DNA of 11,591 bases from a bacterium (GTDB taxonomy: Bacteria; Cyanobacteriota; Vampirovibrionia; Obscuribacterales; Obscuribacteraceae), in contig JAUIJG010000154.1 in the NCBI GenBank assembly GCA_030431355.1, positions 1 through 11,591 on the forward strand. The letters are read 5' to 3'. The notes under the pieces were generated by a model, which saw only the letters and a program-made list of their open reading frames with translations, had not been told where the DNA came from and ran no database searches. This document shows, in pieces, positions 6,070-11,591 of this stretch (within the stretch, counting starts at the first letter, position 1; each line of letters begins with the position of its first letter). A program made the translations under genes and the position numbers.

Positions 6070-7302
6070 TCAGCGTTCCGGTTTGAACACTGCTCCGATA
6101 AAGAGAATCGCCGAAGTTTCTCTGTCCACCAGGGCGATGACAAAGGGTCTGTCCACCACCATATTAAATGGCGGGTCTTCGACCCTGGCCATGGCTCTGA
6201 ACATACCCACCGAGGTCACAGCGGCTGCTACGGTGCCCTCTTCGTTCACCTCCATGAAAGTCTTGTGCAAGACCTGGTTGATAAACAACTGTTCTCTGGA
6301 GTTTTCGGGAAGCATGCCCTTGAAGTTGGCTTTCTGAGCGTCAAAAGCGACCTTCATGCCAAGATCAGAAAGGCTCTCTTTCAGCTTCTTAGAGTAGTTC
6401 ATTTTAAATCGGGGTAAGGCAATGTTGCCTTTGCGATGCTGCATTGAGCCGAGCCAGAGCTTCCAGTTCTTATCGGAGATGGAATCTGCGAACTTTTTCA
6501 AATCTGTGTTTTTGTCGGGCAGGAAAATATAGGCGCTTGTTTTCTTGTCACCATAGGCGAGACCAATAGCCTGGAAATTTTCACCTTTTAGATAGGGGAC
6601 CTTTCGCAAGGTATGCATCATGAAAACGGGTTGTGTCTTCCCGTTTGCAAGATGGAAAGCTTCTTCTTTTGTTTTGCTTTTCTCAAAGGGCTTGGACCAA
6701 TCTCCTTTGAAGTAGACCGCATTGATCAGAAAAAGAACATGGTCGGCTGAGATTTTTTCGATTATCTTGGGGATTTTTCCCTGGGTATTTTCCGACACCC
6801 AGGAATTTATCTCCTTGACCGAATTTGAATCGCCAAAGTCCAGGGCTTGTATCTTGGCGTTGTAGAACTCCCGGTTCGATTTCAAAAACTGTTTAGAAAA
6901 ATCGAATCCTTTTCTGGCGAATAGAGCGTTTGCAATATCCAGACGTACTCCGCCTTTGCTACCGCTGTTTCTGAGGCGATCGAGCATCTCCAGATTTCTG
7001 GCGCCCACGCTGTCCAGGTCATCGGATACGATGCCCAGGGTGGAGAGCATCGCTTTCTTTGTTTTCCCCCGGGCTCCGGAAGCGGTCATGGACAACGCCA
7101 TGTAGACGCTCAAGGGGGAGACCAGGACGTTTTTGTTCTCTTTCCCCTTCAACTCTTCTTTGAAAAGTTTCAAGCTGAAATCGGTGGAGGTATCGAACAG
7201 TTTGGGAACAGCCATTGCCGGGGCAGAAAAGAGATTGATGCTTAATATAGTGGCAAGCATTAACGGTATCATTCTCTTTTGTTTGAAAGCCATTTTCTGC
7301 AT
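6070..7302 (-). CDS. Secreted inhibitory-type serpin
   Basis: A full-length 410-residue serpin, a suicide inhibitor that traps serine or cysteine proteases through its reactive-centre loop. Residues 1-31 form a signal peptide: a basic start (FKQKR), a hydrophobic core, and cleavage after SAPAMA. The fold markers are NVLVSPLSVYMALSM (58-72), NAVYFKGDW (194-202) and the serpin signature MVVDRPFVIAL (381-391). The hinge EEGTVAAAVT (354-363) has Thr at P14 and small residues from P12 to P10, the pattern of inhibitory serpins. Counting from the hinge puts P1 near Ala370, within MFRAMAR, so Arg369, Ala370 and Met371 are all candidates and target choice is uncertain. Start ATG at 7300-7302 is supported by AGGAAGG eight bases upstream. 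It lies 78 bases after glnS on the same strand. Confidence 0.93.
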   Translation of the reverse strand: MQKMAFKQKRMIPLMLATILSINLFSAPAMAVPKLFDTSTDFSLKLFKEELKGKENKNVLVSPLSVYMALSMTASGARGKTKKAMLSTLGIVSDDLDSVGARNLEMLDRLRNSGSKGGVRLDIANALFARKGFDFSKQFLKSNREFYNAKIQALDFGDSNSVKEINSWVSENTQGKIPKIIEKISADHVLFLINAVYFKGDWSKPFEKSKTKEEAFHLANGKTQPVFMMHTLRKVPYLKGENFQAIGLAYGDKKTSAYIFLPDKNTDLKKFADSISDKNWKLWLGSMQHRKGNIALPRFKMNYSKKLKESLSDLGMKVAFDAQKANFKGMLPENSREQLFINQVLHKTFMEVNEEGTVAAAVTSVGMFRAMARVEDPPFNMVVDRPFVIALVDRETSAILFIGAVFKPER

Positions 7303-7339
7303 CTATTCTGCCTTCCTGTATATTTTGCTATCGCATTCT

Positions 7340-7382
7340 AGCAGCTAACGCCCCGGGAATTTCGCGAGGCGTTGTCGCTGCT
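7340..7382 (-). promoter_or_regulatory. Interrupted stem-loop over the glnS stop codon
   Basis: AGCAGC and AACGCC (7340-7345, 7347-7352) pair with GGCGTT and GCTGCT (7368-7373, 7377-7382). This gives a 12-pair stem with a small internal bulge and a 15-base loop. It overlaps the last bases of glnS and lies about 40 bases before the serpin start. No U-run follows on the - strand, so it is not a standard terminator. It might stabilise the glnS 3' end or partly attenuate read-through into the serpin gene. Confidence 0.45.
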
Positions 7383-9105
7383 ACTTCTTCTGGGATCTTG
7401 CCCAGGAATCTTTGAGGGTGACAATTCTATTGAAGACAGGCGCGCCTTCTTTGCTGTCTTTCTCATCGGCGATGAAATAACCCTGTCTCTCGAACTGGAA
7501 TCGATCCTGGGGTTTTGCCTCTTTCAGGCTTCTTTCCAGCTTACAGCCGGTCAGCACTTGCAAGGCATCAGGGTTGATGGCGTTGAGAAACTCACTATCT
7601 TTCCCCGTGGGTGGTGCCTCCTGGGAGATCAACCTGTCATAGAGTCTCACCTCTGCATCCAGGGCGTGATCGGCGGATACCCAGTGAATCGTGCCTTTTA
7701 CTTTTCTGCCTTCCGGGTTTTTGCCCAGGGTATCAGGGTCGTAAGTGCAGTGAATCTCCAGAACATTACCGGCATCATCCTTGACCACATCGGTGCAGGT
7801 GACGCAATAGGAGTATCTCAAGCGAACCTCTTTGCCCGGGGAGAGACGGAAATACTTCTTGGGCGGGTCAAGCATGAAGTCGTCTCTTTCTATGTAGATC
7901 TCGCGGGTGAAGGGCACGTTGCGACTGCCCTCCTTGGGCACGTCATGGGGCCAGTAGGATGCTTCCAACTCTTCCACTTTGTCTTTCGGGTAATTCTCAA
8001 TCACTACCTTCAACGGGTTCAGGACTGCCATTACCCGGGGTGCCTTTTGGTTGAGATCATTTCTGATGCAAAATTCTAGTTGGGCCATATCCACAACACT
8101 GTTTGCCTTGGCAACACCCACAGCCTGGCACAGCTCACGGATGCTCTCCGGGGTGTATCCCCTTCTTCTCATACCGGCGAGGGTGGGCAGTCTGGGATCA
8201 TCCCATCCTTTGACATGACCGCCTTCCACCAGTTGGAGAAGTCGGCGTTTGCTCATCACCGTGTAGTTGAGATTCAATTTGGCAAATTCATATTGCCTTG
8301 GACGGCTGGGGAATTTCGCGAACTCCATCAGGTTGTCAATCATCCAGTCGTACAGCTCTCTATTGTTTTCGAACTCCAGGGTGCAAATACTGTGGGTTAT
8401 GCCTTCTAAGGCGTCGGAGATAGGATGGGCAAAGTCATACATCGGATAAATGCACCACTTATTGCCGGTCATATGGTGTTCGGCATGACGGATACGATAG
8501 AGCAGAGGATCCCGCATCTTCATGTTCGGGTTGGCCATATCTATCTTGGCCCGGAGAACATGCTCGCCATCTTTAAATTCGCCATCGCGCATTTTTTTGA
8601 ACAGTTCCAGATTTTCCTCCACCGAGCGGTCTCGGTGGGGGCTGTTCTTGCCGGCGCTCTTCACCGTACCTCGGTATTCACGAATCTCTTCATCCTTGAG
8701 ACTGCAGACATAAGCTTTCCCTGCCTCAATCAAATGTTGGGCACATTCGTAGAGCTTCTCGAAATAGTCGCTGGCGTGATAAACAGGGTCGAAATCAAAA
8801 CCTAACCATCTGATATCTGCCTGGATACTCTCTTCAAAGAGGGTATCTTCTTTGGTCGGATCCGTATCATCGAAGCGCAGGTGACAATCGGTGCCGCTTC
8901 CCGGCAATCTCTGCGAATACTCTTTTGCCAGTCCGAAATTCAGGCAGATTGATTTGGCGTGGCCAATATGAAGGAAGCCGTTGGGTTCCGGAGGGAAACG
9001 AGTGATTACTTTGTCGTGTTTGCCTTCATCCAGGTCTTTATTGATAATGTCCCGGATAAAATCCGAAGGCTTGGCAGTTTCGTTAGAATTCGGCGATGAA
9101 CTCAT
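7381..9105 (-). CDS. glnS: Glutaminyl-tRNA synthetase
   Basis: This 574-residue class Ic enzyme charges tRNA-Gln with glutamine using ATP. It matches the E. coli-type GlnRS nearly end to end. Landmarks are [16 protein letters not shown] with HIGH at 46-49, [13 protein letters not shown] with [14 protein letters not shown], the [20 protein letters not shown] block, and the KMSKS-equivalent VMSKR (283-287). The two beta-barrel anticodon-binding domains follow, with [13 protein letters not shown] and a closing [12 protein letters not shown]. coli GlnRS is 554 residues. Part of the difference here is a seven-residue insertion ([10 protein letters not shown] for the usual three residues) before CHLRFDD. 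Start ATG at 9103-9105 has AAGGAT about eight bases upstream. It lies between the CBS-like gene and the serpin, both on the same strand. Most Cyanobacteria use GluRS plus GatCAB instead. Confidence 0.97.
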   Translation of the reverse strand: MSSSPNSNETAKPSDFIRDIINKDLDEGKHDKVITRFPPEPNGFLHIGHAKSICLNFGLAKEYSQRLPGSGTDCHLRFDDTDPTKEDTLFEESIQADIRWLGFDFDPVYHASDYFEKLYECAQHLIEAGKAYVCSLKDEEIREYRGTVKSAGKNSPHRDRSVEENLELFKKMRDGEFKDGEHVLRAKIDMANPNMKMRDPLLYRIRHAEHHMTGNKWCIYPMYDFAHPISDALEGITHSICTLEFENNRELYDWMIDNLMEFAKFPSRPRQYEFAKLNLNYTVMSKRRLLQLVEGGHVKGWDDPRLPTLAGMRRRGYTPESIRELCQAVGVAKANSVVDMAQLEFCIRNDLNQKAPRVMAVLNPLKVVIENYPKDKVEELEASYWPHDVPKEGSRNVPFTREIYIERDDFMLDPPKKYFRLSPGKEVRLRYSYCVTCTDVVKDDAGNVLEIHCTYDPDTLGKNPEGRKVKGTIHWVSADHALDAEVRLYDRLISQEAPPTGKDSEFLNAINPDALQVLTGCKLERSLKEAKPQDRFQFERQGYFIADEKDSKEGAPVFNRIVTLKDSWARSQKK

Positions 9106-9249
9106 GGACGTATCCTTACAAATAGCAGTACTAATTTATTTTGTTGAACTGCTTATTCTACTTTATATGGAGGTTATAGAACCCCAATCCATTAGTTCTA
9201 TGAACAGTAAATTGCAATTGGGAGGGCTTGTAAAGAGGGGTATGGGAGT
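9106..9249 (-). promoter_or_regulatory. AT-rich spacer upstream of glnS
   Basis: The 144 bases between the CBS-like gene and glnS are much richer in A+T than the flanks, as expected for a promoter region. A 7-base inverted repeat ATAGAAC/GTTCTAT (9176-9182 and 9195-9201) could be an operator or a weak terminator of the upstream gene. Several A/T-rich hexamers resemble -10 boxes (for example TAGAAT near 9160), but no single promoter stands out. Confidence 0.3.
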
Positions 9250-10233
9250 TTAATTCTGGAGTTTCTCCGCCAGCCAATCAGGGTTGTAGATGGTGCTCAT
9301 ATAGCTTCTGCCGTTATCAGGCAGGATGGGCACGACCATTGTTCTACCTTCTTTTTCTGGCTCAAGCTCGAGCAGGTACTGCCTGGCCGCGTGGATGATG
9401 CATCCTGCCGAACTGCCGACAAACATGGCTTCCGTTTGCCATAGTTCTTTCGCCGCCTCTATGGAGCTGCGGTCATCCACCTCAATCACCTTATCCACCA
9501 GGTCTATGTCGAAGTTACCGGGTACGAAATCCTGACCTATGCCTTCCACCAGGTAGGAGGAGCTGTCCGGCTCTTTTCCTTCCACCAGGGCTTTTAACAT
9601 GCTGCCTTTCGGGTCGGCAAGAATCACTTTCAAAGATGGCTTTTTCTCTTTGAGATAACGTCCGGCTCCAGTGATGGTGCCACCGGTACCGACACCAGCG
9701 ACTATTGCGTCTACCTGTCCTTCCGTCTGTTTCCAAATCTCCGGACCGGTGCTTTGATAATGCGCTTCGATATTGAATTCGTTGAAGAACTGGTCGCAAA
9801 GCCAGGCACCATCCTCTTGGGCCAGGGACTTTGCTTTGTTCATAAAGTGCTCCGGGTGATCTCTGGTGGTGCCGGAGGGCACTACTATTGCTTCAGCTCC
9901 CAGGCTCTCCAGCATGCGGACTTTATCTGTGCTGACTTTCTGGGACATCACCGCTATCAATTTGTATCCACCAAGAGCGGCAGCCAGAGCCAGTCCTATG
10001 CCGGTGTTGCCGGCAGTGGCTTCGACTATGGTGCCGCCCGGTTTCAGTAAACCTTTCTCTTCTGCTTTTTTGACCATATGGAAAGCTATGCGATCTTTTA
10101 CCGAGCCACCGGGATTTAAAAACTCGCACTTGGCCACGAGTTCGCCTTTGCTCTCAAAGGACCGGCCGAATCGCTTCAGTCTTACCATAGGGGTGTTGCC
10201 GATCAGGTCGGCGATGGAGTCATGGATGTCCAA
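9250..10233 (-). CDS. Cystathionine beta-synthase-like PLP enzyme (cysteine synthase family)
   Basis: A 327-residue fold-type II PLP enzyme. NPGGSVKDR supplies the Schiff-base lysine (Lys46), ATAGNTGIG (72-80) binds the substrate carboxylate, GTGGT (182-186) holds the PLP phosphate and SSAG (274-277) sits near the pyridine nitrogen. Several features resemble cystathionine beta-synthase more than O-acetylserine sulfhydrylase: KCEFLNPGGSVKDR, VEGIGQDFVP (229-238) and the ending LPDNGRSYMSTIYN. It would then condense serine with homocysteine in reverse transsulfuration. The heme-binding N-terminus and C-terminal CBS (Bateman) pair of animal enzymes are absent. Start is TTG at 10231-10233 with AGAGAGAAG just upstream; no in-frame ATG lies before residue 16, and an in-frame stop is at 10291. 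No cystathionine gamma-lyase gene is nearby, so a cysteine synthase role is the alternative. Confidence 0.85.
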   Translation of the reverse strand: MDIHDSIADLIGNTPMVRLKRFGRSFESKGELVAKCEFLNPGGSVKDRIAFHMVKKAEEKGLLKPGGTIVEATAGNTGIGLALAAALGGYKLIAVMSQKVSTDKVRMLESLGAEAIVVPSGTTRDHPEHFMNKAKSLAQEDGAWLCDQFFNEFNIEAHYQSTGPEIWKQTEGQVDAIVAGVGTGGTITGAGRYLKEKKPSLKVILADPKGSMLKALVEGKEPDSSSYLVEGIGQDFVPGNFDIDLVDKVIEVDDRSSIEAAKELWQTEAMFVGSSAGCIIHAARQYLLELEPEKEGRTMVVPILPDNGRSYMSTIYNPDWLAEKLQN

Positions 10234-10335
10234 ATTCTTCTCTCTTACAATCCGATTACTGGTATCATATCCTGCCGAAGAAAGACCGGTCTAATCAAGT
10301 GATTTTGCTTTCACAGGGAGATAGATGACACCGTC
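10234..10335. promoter_or_regulatory. Divergent spacer between CBS-like and dioxygenase genes
   Basis: About 100 bases separate these two outward-facing genes and must contain both promoters. AGGGAGA (10315-10321) precedes the dioxygenase start by 14 bases, which is long. A four-codon reading frame (ATG at 10325, TGA at 10337-10339, encoding MTPS) lies in between and overlaps the dioxygenase ATG as ATGA. Confidence 0.4.
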
Positions 10336-11292
10336 ATGAATATACCAACGGTAAATTATCAGGTTCTTGCAAAGGGGAATTCCGATAAGTCCTACGATGC
10401 TGAGGTTGCTTGCCTTGCCGGGGCTTGTTCAGAATGGGGCTTTGCCTATCTTGCCAACATGCAGCGGCAGGAACTTTTCTCTAAGATGCTGGAATATAGC
10501 AACAGCTTTTTCAACCTGCCGGAAGAAGAGAAGAGGCTGTTGGCTACCACCCGTTCGGAGCCGGCTAATAAGAATCGCTACCGGGGATACTTTCCGCTGA
10601 ACCCGGGCTCCAACTCCTACAAAGAAGGCTTTGAGAGCGGTTTTCAAGATTATGTCCTGACCGGCTCCGGTTACATATTCGACGAACCATCGGTATGGCC
10701 TGATGCGGATCCGGCTCCGGGCTTCCGTATGTTTTGCCGCAGTTATTTCCAGGAGATGTATGAGATTGGTCGCATTGTTCTGAGCGCATTTGAACATCAC
10801 TTCAAGCTTCCCGGCGGCTATTTCACCGAAAAATTTGGAAATACCCTTTCCACGCTCCGCTCTTTGCACTATCCGGCCCTTGAAAAGTGCGAAGATCGAT
10901 CTTCTCTGGAGTTCGATCAAGGTACTTTTTTCACCACTCCCAGTCATACTGACTCCGGCATCATCACTCTCCTTCTTCAGGATGGCAATGGTGGTTTGCA
11001 AGTACGCAACAAAGAGTATGGCTGGACCGATGCCAGCGTAATCGAAGATGCCCTGGTGATGAATGTGGGAGACTTGCTTGAGAGATGGACCGGTGGAGAA
11101 TTCAAAGCCACAGTACATCGTCTCAAAGCTCCGACTCAGTCCCGCTACTCGGTGCCGTTTTTTCTGGAGCCGGAAGGAAAGGCGCTCATAGAACCGTTTA
11201 AGGAGAGTTCCTCTTTTCCTCCGGTAACTTACGAAGAATACCTTTCCAAGAAGTTCGCCGAGTTTGTCGAGTATCAGGACGCTCCTGCCTGA
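10336..11292 (+). CDS. 2-oxoglutarate/Fe(II)-dependent dioxygenase, isopenicillin-N-synthase family
   Basis: A 318-residue cytoplasmic oxygenase of the IPNS/2OG-Fe(II) superfamily. The N-terminal DIOX_N part starts IPTVNY and includes SEWGFAYLAN and FFNLPEEEKRLL. The double-stranded beta-helix core supplies the iron ligands His204 and Asp206 (PSHTDSGIITLLLQD) and His261 (VHRL). RYS (270-272) is the usual 2-oxoglutarate carboxylate site, so it should use 2-oxoglutarate. Size and motif order fit the general family found in many bacteria and plants. Substrate cannot be told; isopenicillin synthesis itself is not implied, since no ACV synthetase is present. ATG at 10336 is chosen because IPTVNY is the canonical family start. 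Its ribosome binding site is 14 bases away, with a tiny ORF between. Confidence 0.88.
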   Translation: MNIPTVNYQVLAKGNSDKSYDAEVACLAGACSEWGFAYLANMQRQELFSKMLEYSNSFFNLPEEEKRLLATTRSEPANKNRYRGYFPLNPGSNSYKEGFESGFQDYVLTGSGYIFDEPSVWPDADPAPGFRMFCRSYFQEMYEIGRIVLSAFEHHFKLPGGYFTEKFGNTLSTLRSLHYPALEKCEDRSSLEFDQGTFFTTPSHTDSGIITLLLQDGNGGLQVRNKEYGWTDASVIEDALVMNVGDLLERWTGGEFKATVHRLKAPTQSRYSVPFFLEPEGKALIEPFKESSSFPPVTYEEYLSKKFAEFVEYQDAPA

Positions 11293-11331
11293 GCCAAAAC
11301 CATATTTAATGATTAAACTCAAAAATTACTT

Positions 11332-11361
11332 CTTCCGGGCGAGATTTTATTAGTCCGGAAG
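11332..11361 (+). other. Weak stem-loop between dioxygenase and pckG
   Basis: CTTCCGG (11332-11338) pairs with CCGGAAG (11355-11361) across a 16-base AT-rich loop. There is no U-run after it, so terminator activity is doubtful. It may lie in the pckG leader or be part of its promoter region. Confidence 0.3.
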
Positions 11362-11401
11362 TATTACTATCATGCCTGGCATTGAGGGGAGGAGACTAGC
11401 A

Positions 11402-11591
11402 ATGACGCAGCAGACATCAACAGTTTCGAAAGCACCGCAGTATCCGGTTAAGAACAAGAAGCTCCTGGCCTGGGTCCAGGAAGTAGCCGAAATGTGTCAA
11501 CCCGATGACATCTACTGGTGCGATGGTTCCGAAGAGGAATATGACCGGCTATGTGCCGAGATGGTAGAGTCGGGCACTCTCATACCTCTCA
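11402..11591 (+). CDS. pckG: GTP-dependent phosphoenolpyruvate carboxykinase, N-terminal part
   Basis: The first 63 codons of a gene that runs off the right edge. The product begins [15 protein letters not shown] and then gives [38 protein letters not shown] and TLIPL. This order is the N-terminal signature of the GTP-type PEP carboxykinase (W-V-x-E-x-A-x-x-C-x-P followed by DGSEEE). The enzyme converts oxaloacetate to PEP with GTP for gluconeogenesis and anaplerotic balance. The catalytic core is beyond the window. A very strong GAGGGGAGGA lies about eight bases before the ATG, implying high translation. It follows the dioxygenase by 109 bases on the same strand and probably has its own promoter. 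Confidence 0.93.
   Translation, partial: MTQQTSTVSKAPQYPVKNKKLLAWVQEVAEMCQPDDIYWCDGSEEEYDRLCAEMVESGTLIPL

Noticed and set aside
5413..6417. 334-residue open frame on the + strand
   Set aside because: It lies antisense to the 87-residue gene and the end of the serpin, covers the terminator hairpin, and its translation has no recognisable domain.
7372..8079. 235-residue open frame on the + strand
   Set aside because: It is antisense to glnS, with no own signals or domain.
10429..11322. 297-residue open frame on the - strand
   Set aside because: It is antisense to the dioxygenase, whose iron ligands are all present in the forward frame.
1..11591. A defence system, prophage, CRISPR array or biosynthetic cluster
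   Set aside because: No repeats with regular spacing, integrase, transposase, nuclease, toxin-antitoxin pair or synthetase modules are visible. The IPNS-like enzyme alone does not make a cluster.

Overview
The window looks like ordinary bacterial chromosome at roughly 50% G+C, with dense short-spaced genes on both strands. There is no transposase, phage gene, CRISPR array, tRNA or rRNA that I can see. Several traits together suggest a member of the Obscuribacterales (Vampirovibrionia, formerly Melainabacteria, the non-photosynthetic sister lineage of Cyanobacteria) or another environmental heterotroph. These traits are large soluble proteins with long disordered acidic N-termini, a signal-peptide serpin, a GTP-type PEP carboxykinase and a proteobacterial-like GlnRS. 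This placement is inference from general character, not from a marker gene.

Layout, left to right. Positions 1-116 hold the end of a DJ-1/PfpI-family protein, followed on the + strand by a small cupin (186-560). Next come an unrecognised 258-residue protein whose C-terminus appears to be cut by a one-base frameshift (699-1475, continuing in another frame to 1540), an MGH1/GH63-type glycosidase (1595-2980), and a 581-residue protein built from three thioredoxin-like repeats of which only the first keeps its CxxC (3111-4856). The strand then switches. A hemerythrin-like protein (4862-5383) converges on the thioredoxin-like gene. It is followed on the - strand by an orphan 87-residue gene with a strong ribosome binding site and a textbook terminator (5530-5793), a secreted inhibitory-type serpin (6070-7302), glutaminyl-tRNA synthetase (7381-9105) and a cystathionine-beta-synthase-like PLP enzyme (9250-10233). 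Divergent from the last gene is a 2-oxoglutarate/Fe(II) dioxygenase of the isopenicillin-N-synthase family (10336-11292), followed by the first 63 codons of a GTP-dependent PEP carboxykinase (11402 to the window edge).

How the genes work together: I see no single dedicated pathway. Glycosidase, PEP carboxykinase, CBS-like enzyme and GlnRS are core or compatible-solute metabolism. Cupin, DJ-1-like protein, thioredoxin-repeat protein and hemerythrin are loosely stress- or redox-themed. The serpin is a secreted protease inhibitor. The parts most worth a second look are the threefold thioredoxin repeat protein with two decayed active sites, the single-base frameshift, the orphan 87-residue transcription unit, the four-codon upstream ORF before the dioxygenase, and the stem-loop over the glnS stop codon. 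No stretch longer than 300 bases lacks a gene; the longest spacer is 5794-6069.
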